Shown piece by piece: positions 35,592 through 49,862 of a stretch of DNA of 64,000 nucleotides. The notes beneath the pieces were generated by a model, which worked only from the letters and a program-made list of their open reading frames with translations, made no database searches and had not been told where the DNA came from. How positions within the stretch are numbered: the stretch's first letter is position 1; each line of letters begins with the position of its first letter. The DNA comes from Neodiprion pinetum (Eukaryota; Arthropoda; Insecta; Hymenoptera; Diprionidae), in assembly GCF_021155775.2 (NCBI RefSeq), contig NC_060235.2, positions 37,674,607-37,738,606 on the forward strand, written 5' to 3'. A program made the translations under genes and the position numbers.

Positions 35592-38500
35592 ATGGCAAGC
35601 TGGGATGGGTCTTATTATGGGCCTGAGGACCCAAATTTTCATCGGTATTCGGACCAGGGGAACGTGGCGCGCAACTGGAGCTACTATCCTGAGAATGGCT
35701 CCAACGTGCAGCCGAGTATCTCGAACCTGGGTCAACAGCACTTAGCCAATGCCTATCAGGATCCGCAAATGGCTGGTGGTACTCAGTATGCAAGGCCACA
35801 GCCTTTCTTTGAGAACAATAGATCGCAGCTTAATCTTCCGCCATTCAAATGCAAAAGTGGGAACCCGAATGACAAACTTAAGAAAAAGAATTACCACGGT
35901 AAATTACCGTTTGTCCCTCAGCAAACGATTGATCCCAGTGTCGTTGAGAATTCAAACCTGCATGCAACCGCTGGTGAGTTTATACCTAGCTCCTTGAAGG
36001 CGCTGCAAACAGCTGGGACAAACTCGTCTGCCAGTAGTAGTGAAAATAATGGCAGAATTATGCTGGAAAATTATGATTCCTCAACTCAGCATTCGGGAAA
36101 TTTGACCTTCCACGATTCGAACATGCCGAAAGTTGACCATGTGGATACTAGAAATAAGCGAGATAAGAAGGATAGGAAATATGATGCAAATAAAAAAGGC
36201 GATAGTTATAAGCAGAGGGATACTCAGGATGCTCAATATCAAAATACCAATTTGTTTAAGAATTCTGTCAGGAATCAGAATCCGAAGAATCGCAGATTCC
36301 AAAATGATAGGTATTCTAACACCAGACATTATTCGGATAATAGTTCTAATTATACGAGCGATAAGGATAGCGACAGAAGAAAATGGACAGGTAATTCCAG
36401 TGTTCGAGAAAATTTTGAAAACGGTTCATATCACGGTGAAGAAGACGGAACTCAATCTGTGGAGGGGACTGTTAATAAGCACTATAAAACCTCTAGACAT
36501 GATAATACCCGACAATCTGGTGGTGCAGCCAAGTATTACGGCGATCAAAATTATTCTAGTCACAATTCTGAGATGAAGTACAGTCAAACGGGTGGTAAGA
36601 GTGTTAGAAGATATTTTAATGAAGATCGTGGAGAACGGTATCGTGATAAAAGAGACAGATACAGTGATAAGTATGAATCTGGGATCAGGGAGAAGAAAAC
36701 TAGCTATGCAGATTACAATGGATACAAAAATAATTATGAAAGAGAGGAAAGAGGGGAACGGAGCAGAGACAAGGATAAATCTAAGGATAAGGATAATTCA
36801 AAAGGTATCAGGGATAAAGAGATTGAAAATTGGCGATACAAGAATGACGAAGATGTCAAAGGAGGAAGTAACATGAAGCGATTGAGTAACAAAAGATCGG
36901 AGAAAGGTAAGAGATCAATCACCCTTACTTTTGGGATGACATTTATTTTACAGTGTGTCATATCTGGAAATTACTTACACTCATTTTTTTCATTCTATGC
37001 ACAGATGATGACGCCAGTCAAAGAGAACGTCTCACTGAACAGTTAAACCGAGGACAATTGGAATGTTTAGTTTGCTGTGATCGTGTCAGGCAGCAAGATG
37101 CTGTGTGGTCATGTTCAAATTGCTATCATGTGCTTCACCTTAAGTGCACCAAAAAATGGGCAAAATCTTCACAAGCTGGTAAGTAAACACTAGGTTCGCT
37201 GTGAATGAGCATTTCGTTTCTTTCAAACCTTTCGCTGCATATGTTTTACTCTACGATTTTTAATTGCAAAAGCCAAATTGTTTCCGTTTCTATGCATAAT
37301 TCCTGAAAAGAATACTATTCCAATGAGTGATACAAATTCAGTCTAGAAATTATCACAATGATCTCTGACATATATGAATTTGCTATTTTGATACAGAAAA
37401 TGGATGGCGTTGTCCTGCTTGTCAAAATGTGACAGCAGCTATCCCAGAGGATTACTTTTGCTTCTGTGGTAATACTAACAATCCAGAATGGAATCGACGA
37501 GATGTTGCTCACTCGTGTGGCGATGTTTGTGGCCGTCTCAGATCAAAATCAAACTGTGTACACAAATGTAATTTATTGTGCCATCCTGGACCTTGTCCAC
37601 CTTGTGTTGCAATGGTTACAAAACATTGCGGCTGTGGCAGAACTTCGCAAACTTTAAAATGTAGTACTGGTACACCATTAGTCTGCTCTGCAACTTGTGA
37701 GAAACTTTTGAACTGCATAACTCATACCTGTGAGCGAAAATGTCATCATGGAGATTGCGGAGACTGTGAAAAACTCATCCATCAGGGTTCGTAATTTATG
37801 TATTTGTATCAACGAATAAAATAGAAATTAGTTATTGGAATTATGGTAATTTAATAAGCTAAACAATGTAGTGTTTTGAACTGATTACCTTCATCTCATG
37901 TGTTCACAGAATGTTACTGCGGGAAAAATTGTCGTGATGTTGCTTGTGTTGCTGATGTTGTAGCAAGTTACAGCTGCGAATCTATTTGTAACAAATTATT
38001 AGAGTGTGGTAATCATAACTGCAAAGCTTTATGTCACCCAGGGCTTTGCGAGCCATGTGTACTCAGACCAGAAGCTGTATCTCATTGTTGCTGCGGACAA
38101 ACACTTTTAACTGAGCCACGAAATAGCTGTTTGGACGAGATTCCAGTTTGCGAAAAAAAGTGCTGCAAGCGTCTCAAGTGTGGGCAACCTAGTAAGTTGG
38201 CATACTTTTACACCTGACATTAATTTTCTCGTCTCTACGTATATGTGTTCGAAAATAATTTATGTATTATGTTATACTATTGTCAACGACAATGATATTC
38301 ACATGCAGAAAACAAGCCATTTCTTAACTATAAATCTTGGATTATTTCTTAAGAACATATAATAATTGATAGCACATGATAATTTCAATTTTTTCCTCAG
38401 GTAATCCTCACATGTGCAAATCCAACTGTCATCAGGGAGAATGCCCTGAGTGCGAATTGACAACAAAAGTGAAATGTCGTTGCGGCAACATGGACAAAGA

Positions 38501-40272
38501 GATCCCGTGTAAAGAATTGACGACCAAGGCAGATGATGCACGATGCCAGAAGCGATGCATAAAGAAACGTTCTTGCGGAAGGCATAAATGTAACCAGATG
38601 TGTTGCATCGACATTGAACACATCTGCCCGTTGCCTTGTACGCATTCTCTGAGTTGCGGAAGACACAAATGCGAACAGACTTGTCACAAGGGTAAGTGCC
38701 TGAAACTTTTTCTAGTCAAATTCTAATTGCTACATTTAACAATGTTAAATTTAAAAATCTTAGGTAGATGTCAGCCTTGCTGGCGAAGCAGTTTTGAGGA
38801 ACTTTATTGCGAGTGTGGAGCCGCTGTAATCTACCCTCCTGTACCTTGTGGGACGAGACGCCCAACGTGCGACAGGCCTTGCTCACGACAGCATGTCTGC
38901 GATCACCCTGTGCTGCATAATTGTCATAGTGAGCCAACGTGTCCGCCTTGCACAGTACTCACGCAAAAATGGTGTTATGGTAAACACGAACTGCGAAAAG
39001 CAGTTCCCTGTCATGTTAACGAAGTTTCATGTGGGTTAGCATGTAATAAGCCTCTTTCATGTAAGAGGCACAAATGTATAACCATTTGTCATCCTGGGCC
39101 GTGTGAAAAACCGGGGCAAGTTTGTGCTCAGCCATGTACAACTGCAAGAGAATTGTGCGGACATAGTTGTTCAGCACCATGTCATGAAGGAAAATGTCCT
39201 GAAATTCCATGTAAAGAGATGGTCAAGGTTAGCATAATTAATAAAAAGTGTTCGCGATTCTATTTTAGAAATTCGTATGGCTCGTTCACCCATTGAGTTA
39301 ATTTAAAAAAATTGTATATCTCCTATTTTCAAGGTGACGTGTCAGTGTGGACACAGAACTATGAGCCGAGCCTGCGCAGAGAATTCTCGTGAGTTTCAAA
39401 GAATAGCTAGTGGAATTCTGGCTAGTAAAATGGCTGAGATGCAGCTGGGACATTCCGTAGATTTGGAAGACGTTCTAGGACAAGGTGCAAGAAAGCAAAA
39501 TCAGTTAAAAACTTTGGAGTGTAACGAGGAGTGTAAGATGATTGAAAGAAATCGAAGATTGGCGTTAGGACTGCAAATAGTCAATCCGGATCTAAGTGGG
39601 AAATTAATGCCGAGATACACCGAGTTTATGAAGCAGTGGGGTAAAAAAGATCCAGTCTTTTGCCAGATGGTACATGACAAACTAACTGAACTAGTTCAAC
39701 TGGCAAAGATTTCTAAACAAAAATCTAGGAGCTATTCGTTCGAAAGTATGAACCGTGACAAACGTCATTTTGTTCACGAATATTGCGAACACTTTGGATG
39801 CGAAAGTCAAGCGTATGATCGAGAACCCAAACGTAATATTGTTGCTACTGCTGTGAAAGATAAGGTATACTTAATTATTCGCTACCTGTAATATTTTGCC
39901 ACTTCACAAGAGCTATTCTATTTTGTAATGTGTAATTCATTCAACTTCAGTGCTGGTTACCAAGTTTAAGTTTACTTGAAATGCTACAACGAGAAAGTGG
40001 TCAGAGGAAAGTACCAGGACCAATGTTGAATTCTGCAACAGCTTCAAGCTCTCTCAGGTAAAATAACGAAAATTCTCTCAAACGAACCTAATATTGAGAT
40101 GCTACGATTCTTTATCTAATTCAAGTCCATACACCAAATATTTGAACTTGTGCATTACAGGAACGTAGAAGTATTACCACTGCCTACTAAAAAAAGTCCC
40201 AAGGTCCAGTCTGCACCAGCGACTTCAAAATCACCTGAGCCTGAAATTGATTATTTTGACTATCAGGGTTGA
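35592..40272 (+). CDS. stc: NFX1-type zinc finger protein (shuttle craft ortholog)
   Basis: RNA/DNA-binding regulator with a RING-like domain; the fly ortholog shuttle craft is needed for axon guidance. Nine in-phase exons: 35592-36906, 37005-37178, 37397-37786, 37910-38191, 38401-38691, 38764-39227, 39334-39864, 39951-40057 and 40161-40272, giving 1221 residues. The start is the first ATG after an in-frame stop, in good context (GCCATGG). Parts in order: a PAM2-like motif at 121-132 (SNLHATAGEFIP); a long charged Arg/Asp/Lys/Ser-rich region to about 438; a RING-CH domain from C459 (CLVCCDRV...GWRCPACQN); about eight NF-X1-type zinc fingers (CHPGPCPPC, CHHGDCGDC, CHPGLCEPC, CHQGECPEC and others); an R3H domain near 1100-1160 (RDKRHFVHEY); and an acidic C terminus EIDYFDYQG. 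Confidence 0.94.
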
Positions 40273-43200
40273 TCGGTTGGGTTCTGTAACTTAGTTTATA
40301 GGTATGTATAATAGTCGGTAGGCGGCTGAATTCCAATTCTAAAATTACTTGAACTTAAATGGAATTCTGTTGCAGTTAAGTCTTTTGAAGTATAGATAAT
40401 AATCAAATTGGTAACACAATTACAGTCCAGTAATTGAAATGAATTTGTAACAATGATGTTAATTATTTCCAATGATTCTTTTAGTTAGTCATTTGACTGG
40501 ACATTAATTAAGTCTAATTCTCTGAAAGTTTCTGCGTATATAACAAAATATGCTTGGCTTGCTAAATTTGCGTTGGAGGTATGATTCATTGCACATGTTA
40601 AATTCTGACATATAATATTCAGTTTATCGAGGTTGGCTTTCATGCTATTTGATCTGGAATTATGTTGTCGCAAAATTTAAAAATATAATAGACGACTAAT
40701 TCTCAGACATTAATCTCACTACTTATTAGTATTAATGAATGATACATTGATGATTAATAATTTCGGTTGTATCAATAATTGCGTCCTGACGTATATTTTG
40801 CATTACACTTTTTCAAAATATTTTTATCAAATCTTTACTGAAAGTTTGAACGTATCAAATGTATGTGCTATGAAATTATTCCAAGGAGACATTGACTTAA
40901 GAATTCTTCTCTGTACTTCTGCATTACTTAAGAAATCGGGTATCTGCGGTATTAGCTGCAATTAAGCAACCAATTTCGGAATCGTAACGTTATTTGAATA
41001 TTGCATTGGATGAGTTTTATTTACTTCTTGTACAGTAAGTTTTTGAAATTTGACAGCATGAAATCAGAGACCGTATGAAAAAAATTGAACTTGAAACAGA
41101 CTTATTTTCTTATTTGCTCTGGAATGATTTGTGTAAAATAATCTCTATATCATTTATTACTTGTATCATAAATAATGAATAATTAGGTTTAAAACTTTTT
41201 CATAAAATACAACACAGTTGAATCGTTACTCTTGAAATTGCTTTGAATGCCACAATAGTACCAATGTAAACTTGAATTTAATGAATAAGAAATGTGTTAC
41301 TTTTATGAAATGCAAAGAGACTAAAAATACTGTGTGTATGCCAAATAACTTCCAAAAAACATTGGCAATTATTACGTGGTATTACCTCTTCGTTGGTATT
41401 TATTGGTTTTTTTTTTACAGTAGTATTGGATAATGAAATTAGAAACTCTCACTCAAAATTAGAATGGCTATTGCTGGGGCTGCTGGAATAAATTATACAA
41501 CGGTATTATTTTGTAAAATTTTATTTCGTTTATATCAACTATATTGTACTTATCTGACTGATTCTCAGAGATAAATTTGGCAAGAAAATAGTAAGCCAAC
41601 TAGCTTCTACCATTTCTAAGTTGTGCTACCATTATGTTTCGTTACATCCTGACTTTACAATTCACACTTTGTAACCACAGTATTGAAAACAAATTGGCCG
41701 AATGACAGCAATAGAAGGAGTTCAACGTTTGGAGCAGTGACGTCAAATACATGTGTGCTTCCTATTTTGAAGCAATTAAGTTTAATGTCAATATTTATGA
41801 TATTAGTATCACGAACAATCAATAAAACTTTGCTGTAACTTGGAAGCATATATTACATGTTACAATGAAAATATACCTTGCCCTCGAAATGTGTTGGTTG
41901 AGTGGGATATGTACTCGATATGATAATCTGGTGAAATACTTTGAAATCGTGCTATTGTAAACGCGCAATGAAAAGTCATTATTGTATCATTGAATACTGC
42001 TGAATTTTCTACTATTTACATTATATATGGATTCATTTAGAAATTGTAAGTTATGATATTAATTAGGAAGGGTCTCTAGTCCTTGATCCTGATGTCAGTA
42101 ATCAACAACGCACATTTTACTATTACTAAGAAGCTACTGACGATTATATTTTTGATACTTTTTTTTGCGTTTAATTTCACATTTGTTCCGTTGCAATAAG
42201 CAGTAAAGTTGTCAAGCCAATGTTTTGTTACATTGTTGATTGCTGTAATAGAAATTAAGTAAGAGCGAAATAACTCTGAGATTTTACCTAATACGTGTAT
42301 TATTATTATTGAACTTGAATAATTCAAGCAATAGAAAATATTATCAATAACTTTGAGATCTTGAAATACTGATATTGTTTGTCCACTGACAGTAATACTT
42401 ATTTACATGCTACCTCAAATTGTGCGAATCCCTCCGAATGATATACTTTCATCAATAATTTGAAGCTCACATCGATCATTTTACATAAATAATTATTCAT
42501 AGGAATAGCTTGAATGTAACATTTTTGTGATAATAATTTTCTTCTGCTTTTGTTTTCTTCTACAATACTAAACTCATTTATCGTAAACATTTAAAATAGA
42601 TAACACGAATATTTGGCACATCAAACATTGATCATATATTTTTACCTAATTTACTATGTCTATACCCTACAAAAAAGACCCAGATCTTTTATAATCGTGT
42701 AAGATTATAATTACAAAATTGTGGTTGAAAAAATTGTCATCTCCAATAGCCACAGAAAAATTCATCGTTATAGCATACTATTTGATGGTATCAAAATATC
42801 TGTAAGGATCGAGTTAATTCCTTTAGATGCAATCTGTTCGAACTTCTTTTAGAATTTCTTCGTTCCAAAGGTGAAGACAAAATCTAGATCTAATTTTTAC
42901 ACCAACAAATTGGAGATGACTAAAATTTTACAATCTTACACAGGCATAATGAGGCCTTTCATAGTAGACATTTAAACGCATATCACATATAGGATCACAA
43001 CACAGTTACAAGTTTCATTTGTAGTTTTAACCACTTAAACATCAAGTTTTAGTATTAAATATTTTTGCTGAACATTCAAGAATAGGGCACTTTCAAAGGG
43101 ACTGCCTAAGGTGTAAAGGATATTTTGTCACATGATATTACTCCCTTACTCCCTACCAGTAACTAAACTAAGTTAAAGCTTTTGGGTTATATACAGTCTA

Positions 43201-44088
43201 TTACCATTGCGGCTGTAACAAAATTATAACAGAATTATATAAGTGAACCGCAATAGTTCTGGAATGTCCGTTAACTCGATGGCAATATTATTGAAAAAAT
43301 TTGTTATCATTTATTAATTTCCTTTTTTTTTTCATTTCGCCTTGGACCACCAAAAGGTCATAGAAAAATTAAAATATACACACTTACGACTGCGGGAAAA
43401 ATATGTTTTATATTTCGTAACTAAACCTAATGTTAAAAATATAACTATCGATCAAAATAGATTTCTTGAAATAGACTTTATGTATGAAGTGATATATTCT
43501 TTTTTCTTTTTTTATTTTTAATCTTTGTCAGTTGAACACAGTCACTGTTTTAAAACGTCACATGTAACTATTGCTATAATTTGGCTATTCAGTGCTATTT
43601 TCAGTTTTTCAATCTTCCATGGTTTCAACTTTTTTTTTTTTAATATTGATAAACATTTTACATACATCATATTGTTTTGTGAATCGTCAAGTTGGAAAAG
43701 TACAGTCTCACTCAGTGGGTGGTTTATATTTTTCAACAATTTAGGAAATCGAATGAACCAATTTGGAAGTAGTCATATCAGCAATTACTGTTATTTCATG
43801 CCACTCATCTTTTGAATTTTAAGTCAGAATTACTACCGGAAATTCGTAAAAGCCTCAAGAACTTTGTTACGTGCAATGATTATCTGTAGCAATAGTGCTT
43901 GAATTCAACATTTTGTTATTTATTTTTCAACATGAATGTATTTTTTTCAACCTTTCCACAAAAATAACAATTTCCTATCGGCGTAAACAACTTTCAAAGT
44001 CCTAGAGAGTTTTTGAATATCTACAGGCAGTTGAGATATACTTTCTCTTTTTTCTTCAGTCTATTTCAGAATGAAATTGAGTATTGCT
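40273..44088. other. Convergent AT-rich region between NFX1 and the PRRT-like gene
   Basis: 3.8 kb tail-to-tail. It contains the NFX1 3' UTR and the PRRT-like 3' UTR. Open frames up to 96 codons (for example 43,525-43,815) are low-complexity Phe/Ser/Ile translations without a family. I see no RNA gene or mobile element. Confidence 0.5.
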
Positions 44089-47000
44089 TCATATGTAAAG
44101 ATTTTCTCTTTGTTTCATGCGTAAGCTATAGCTGGGATAGGTATTCAGATACTGATGACGTGGGCTTACCGATGGCTGTTTAGTTATACTCGCCATAGCG
44201 CATCCCATTATGAGTTCCAGTGCTCGGCACAAGGTTTGATATAGTAGCCAGGGCCATGGCTGTGGAATTTGTGCTGGATTATGCCTTGTGCCAAACGTAG
44301 CTGTTTCTGCTAGAAGTCCTAAAAATATTAATCGTACAAAAGATGCAAGTGGTTAACCTCGCATTCAAAATTTGCTGGCAAAAGTCTATATTAGCTTAAA
44401 AGAATAGCATTAACATTTCTCAATCTTACCGTAAGGACCAAATATCCTGCCAATATCTGCAACGCACAAAATTATTCCTAAAATTGCTGTAGCGTAGGTA
44501 ACATTCAAGACTTTTCGTATCTGTAACTTTCGTGCTGCTGCTGTGTCAGCCTCCGGTATATGCAGCGGTGTATCAGACTTAGCTCTATTTACATATGCAA
44601 TATGATTTAATATTGAGTGAAGTGTAAAATCAGCCCCCTGAAAGACATCTTATTTCGTTTATCGGAGATCCCAATATTATTAAATTATTTCTGGATTCAA
44701 CAATAAGTCAACTTCAAATCTGTACGTTACCGTGATTCTGCCTTCCGTTGTTGCATTATCTGGCAGTAAACTGCTTTCTGCTGTAATCTCTTCGGGATCG
44801 TCTTTATACTTGTCATTTTTCCATGACAAATTTTTTTTCCTCGTCTTAGTAATTTCATCCTTTTCATTGCATTTGTTGTGTGTCAGTTTATTATTCATCA
44901 ATGCCGCCTTCTCGTTGCAATCTGGTTGATCAGAATCGGATTCTGATTTTTCTTGTAGCTCAGGATTTTCAGGGACAATGCTATTATAGTGTGTCGGACT
45001 TTTATCCAGTGTTCTAATACTTATGTCACTACTCCGACGATTTATTATCAAAGGCTTGATCTGGAAAAATTCGGAATTCCTTCGACAGGAGAATTCTGAG
45101 TTTCTACGAGAGTCTAATTTTGTTGTCGTCATCAAACTGCCTATGTCCGAATTCCGTCTCGAACCTGTAATATTATAAAAATTAACAGCCATGAATTTCG
45201 ATACATAAAAACTGCCTTCTTCCTGTGTTTTAAGAAATTTTACTTTGTACTTGAATTCAGCATTTCTGTCAATCTTTAATATTAATTTTACCTGTAGGGC
45301 TATGATCCAGCACGCTAGGCAGTCTCTGTTCTTCAGTTAAAAGCAATCTTTTCGGTGTTCTGTTACCAAAGTCACTATTCCGTCTCAACTTGGTTGCGAA
45401 TTGGGAGCTGCGATTTTTTTCGTGAGTGAAATCTGAGCATCTTCTCAGGTCTTTGGTGCTACTAGCAGGTGTAATATTTTCTGAATGTCTCCGTAATATA
45501 CTTTCCGGTGTCCGTGGTCTTTCTGAATTGGTTGGCTGCTTAATGTTGAACTCCGAATTGCGTCGTGATTCTGTAGAAGGTGATGTCTGTTCTTCGTTGA
45601 TGAATCTAACGCTGCACTCAGAGTTACGTCTAGATGACCCAGAAATGTCGCTCCCTCTCCTACTTGCCAATGAACTTCGTCGGCTTGGGCTTGAAACTGT
45701 AATGATCGGTAGATTGGCAGTTGACGGTGTTGGAGTTGGTGGTCTGACATAAACTTCCGGTACGGTAGATATCGCTGGTATTGGTTGATTAGCTTGCGTT
45801 GATGGTGGTAACTGAATACCCAAAGCGGTTGACGAAGCAACTGGATCTTTGCGATTAGATTCCAGGTTCTTTGTTGCTATGTTTGTTGGGTGAGCTGAAA
45901 ATATATGTTATCACATTTATTTGGATCGATTAAATATTCACTGTCCTCGGTCCCTCTAGCGCAATGCTACTACTACCTTTCAAGCTTTGATTATGCTCAG
46001 AATCTTTAGCTATACTTCCAGGCACATTATTATCGTCAGACGCTCGCAGCTTTGGCCCAAGTAGAGTTGGTACAAGCGCCGCGGCCACAGAGGTAGCTAA
46101 ATTATTGTAAGGCGCAAGCATAGCAAGCTGCATTATTCCTACAATAACATGTAAGATTACTAAATAGCTATTTTGCATACATTCGACTGAGATCAATGTT
46201 AAAAAAGACATTATGCTTGATTATATATTACTAATAATTGGCTCGATAACAAACCTTTTTGATTCATGTGAGAATTATCCCGCGTTAGCATACTATTTGG
46301 CACAGTTCTTAGTAAATGCATGACTTTGTAGCCAGCATGCAAAAAAGTCAAATACAGCATAATACTCCATACAAGGAATATAGTTTGAATCACATACTTG
46401 GCTATGTAATGATTGTGAAAGGCAAGGACGCCATCGCTTGCTATAATGCAGGAGAAATGAGCCGTAATTATTAGACTTAGACAAGATTCTTTCTGCAGCT
46501 TTTCAGGACCAAACTTGAGCTGAAAATTAATATGTATGCATATTTTTAATTACTTGACAAGGATTTACGTGAACATTTGAAGGACCGGTTTCAAACATCC
46601 TGTTCTTCGATGATATAAGCATACAACATAAGGCAATTAAGTCAACAGTACCACTAATATATCTCTATCAATAAACTTGTGCTGTTGCATTAACGACAAA
46701 TGACAAAGACTGTTTGTATATTTAATAGTCAGCGTCTCCTGTAATTGCATAAGTTTTATCAGCTGAAGCACTATGCTCTTTGAGATACTGTAGAACGAAT
46801 GTATCACCTGTGTTAGTTGAAGAAAAGCCAGTTGTATCAGGCAAAAAGCAGAAGTCACACATGGAAATCCGATGTCCCACATTATTGAGCCAATAACTCG
46901 AGGCATGGTCTAGAATGATTTTTTAAAGTTTTCCTCTATTATGAAAATAAGGTATGTACGTTGGCTAAGCCTAAATGTTTAGGGTGCCAAAAAAATGTTC

Positions 47001-48038
47001 TCATGACTTTCTGTTGAATCATTTGTATTCCAATATTTATCATCACTCACCTCTTTAAGATTGTATGGATCTATGAATAGACAACCAGACCTCGAAGCAC
47101 CGAGTAAGCAAAGGAATACATTTATAGTTGACATAAAGGGGCGACTTGAAATAAGAGATCTGAAAAATATGAGATGATATACATTCTATGTACACTTGCG
47201 CGAATATTTTTACACCCTATTTACAAAAATAATTATACATTTGAGAAGGAATTACAATTAACGAACGACTGATTGTAATAATACCTTAAATTTAGTATGG
47301 AGAAAAATGTGTAGAAGCTGAGGACAAAAAAGAGGCACGCAAAACCATAGGTGTGTAATAAGAATATCCATCGTAAATCCTGGTTCACCACCACCAACGA
47401 AGGTGCGATGATCAATAGCTTGTCAACTGGTTCTGAACTTGATAAACTGGATACGCTATTTCTCCCTGGTACTGGTGTTGTCACATTGATAATACCTGTT
47501 CACAATATCGAGATGATCGTGTTTCACATGAATAGTTCACATGCTGCCACGAATCTTACTTCTTATATCAAGTTTATAGAGTACAGAAAATTGATATTTT
47601 TGCATAATTTCATATCATGGAACTCTCTTACGTACCTCCAGCGAGACGATAGGATAGAAGTATTTGATTTTGATTCTACAGTGCTAAGCCACTAGAATAA
47701 CTTTAATTTCATGTTTGTCTAAATTTTATTAGCAGCATTGATGAAATATATGCCAATCAGTAAGGAGTTGCAAATAGTAAAATATTGAACTCACAAAGAG
47801 ATAAATTGAACAATACTATGCTTTTTCATAAACTAGTTTGCCAAGCCAGAGTTATGGTTCCAGCGAGCTATCACACTTCTGCTTGTTAATTCTTTGCTTC
47901 TTATTCGATTTTCTAAAAGTGGCATACATACTTAAATGATAAATAAAAGATGTTATATTTCGTCAGTGTAAGAATAAAATAATAACAATGTTAATATGCT
48001 ACAAACTCACCGTTGGTCCAATTACCCAGGTTGTCCAT
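44089..48038 (-). CDS. PRRT3/PRRT4-like seven-helix membrane protein with an RRxS phosphosite array
   Basis: Ten minus-strand exons: 48038-48011, 47495-47285, 47159-47051, 46909-46808, 46519-46255, 46138-45977, 45894-45292, 45164-44731, 44637-44430 and 44318-44089, giving 783 residues. The end of exon 6 is my choice: donor G|GTAGTA keeps the frame open; an in-frame alternative is possible. About five helices (roughly residues 52-78, 88-108, 123-150, 165-184, 193-214) precede a loop of about 460 residues, and two follow it (about 685-707 and 725-745). The helical core, with GCLFIDPYNLKE and WDIGFPCVTSAF, resembles PRRT3/PRRT4. The N terminus has sequons NWT and NVT and no signal peptide, consistent with an outside N terminus and a cytoplasmic loop. 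The loop carries eleven R-R-x-S motifs (residues 364-539). Function unknown; family call is from memory and moderate. Confidence 0.75.
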
Positions 48039-49862
48039 AATCTTTTGATATGAGCTCACCACACATCACTAGTCTTTATTGTCGCTCTTTTTTCAAACTC
48101 AATCAAGATTATCTGCCCAGTTAAAACTTTCTCAGCCAAGACAGGTTCAAGTATGCTAGCAGCAACAGGCTTTGGCTATAGAGTGCTTTGATTCACACCC
48201 CTTCCACATCACGTTGGGGTTTTCCGTCTCCCTTTGGTTAGGAATATTGATCTTGGTTGGAGAAGGGTAGGAAAGGGAAGTAAAGGGAGGCTGCAGGAAA
48301 GAGGGTGCTTGTCGTCACAGGCTACAACGACTAAATTGTTTATTTTTGGGATTGGAGTCGAGGCATTGTTAGGATCAATTTCCCCTGTTTAAACACTGAC
48401 CGACAACCTAGGGTCAAAATGAATGATTATCAGAATAGAATAATTAACTAAAACTTAATTAGTTCTCAAATATGAATGAAATATGAAAGATAACAGAAAT
48501 TATAATTATTATGCTATAATAATCAGTAATAATTTTACATCATCAAATTTTTTTAATTAGGCAAACAAAATGATACATTTACATCATTTTATATCGAGAA
48601 GTTGACGCATTTCTGATAATTCAAAGATAATTTAATGACTTGATTGATCGTGAAAATTTGCTTAATTTTGCTCATTAAACGAGACTAAATGGGATGTTTC
48701 ATTCAATGTATACTGTAGTTGAGTATTGAATACCTGGTGTGTGTCAAGTACTGTTCACCATAGCTAACAAGCTCTATGTTTAGAATAGAATTAATCAAAT
48801 CATTATTGGGGTATATTGGCAGAATATGGTCACAGAGATGATAACTGTTATTATAGCAAATACATTCATATTCATGTATAAGCATGATTATATAATATTG
48901 CACTCCAAGTATTTCAGATACAAAATACTCATAATGAGACCATGATGGATTTTAATAATTTTTACCTTATTAACATGTAAGTTTTAGTAATACTCGCTTT
49001 TTACTTACTTTGTAATTCAGTTCCTAATGTTGTCAAGAACCTACCTTTTTTATTAGCAGTTTTAAACTACTGGCCTAATGTGATTGTTTTTTTTTTTTAA
49101 CTATAGGTCGAAAATTGAACTAAGTATAACTGCACAAGTTATCCAATATTTAATTTACTTTTATTTATTGTATTTACACATCATACTTTGCAGGAATTTT
49201 GTATCTTCGGTTATTTGTACAGCTTCTGCTACATACGCATTTTATATTTGATTATATAAAACCTAAGTAAATTAAGATTAATCCTAATCTAATTTACATT
49301 ATACTGCATTATTTAATTTACTGCATTGGGCCATAGCTAACAGTTGCGCAATATACATTAAAAAGAATCAAATGCGAAACAAACGATGTAATATTATTGC
49401 ATAAATTTATCACGTATAAATACTTTTAGATTTTAATATCAGTGTACCAAGCTGGGATACTCGTTTTAAAATAATGTAATGTAATTTTCAATAGCTCCAA
49501 AAGTTAAAATTATGCCAAGCAGTGGTTTGGAACTTGAAGCATTTGACAGTCTCTTTCACTTCTAACAGCACTGAAATAAGAGATGAATATTTGACGAATA
49601 ACAAACGTAATTATCTATCTGAGATATCATGATAATGCTTAAGGAAAAAAATAAACACAATTCTTACTTAAAATTAGTTTGAGAAATTTGTTTGAATACG
49701 CACTTAAGGGAACTATTTATGTCCATAAATAAAGTTTTGGTAGACACTAATGCACTTTACATCAGTTTATCGTATTGTGTACATAAGCTCAGTTGCAACA
49801 TATACAGAAGATTGTTGTAAAGAAAATTCTATGACAGGATCATTTCTATCTAAAGCCCTGGG
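48039..49862. other. Upstream region of the PRRT-like gene and 3' flank of TMEM203
   Basis: Head-to-tail interval on the minus strand. The first 350 bp (48,039-48,390) are less AT-rich and are the likely PRRT-like promoter and 5' UTR. The remainder is AT-rich and includes the TMEM203 3' UTR. No coding exon seen. Confidence 0.5.

Noticed and set aside
36081..36876. Several Ile/Arg-rich frames of 80-147 codons on both strands
   Set aside because: They are frame shadows of the repetitive Arg/Asp/Lys region of NFX1 exon 1.
45898..45976. Extending PRRT-like exon 6 to the next donor at about 45930
   Set aside because: That donor leaves phase 0 and reads into a stop in exon 7; the G|GTAGTA donor at 45977 keeps the frame open.
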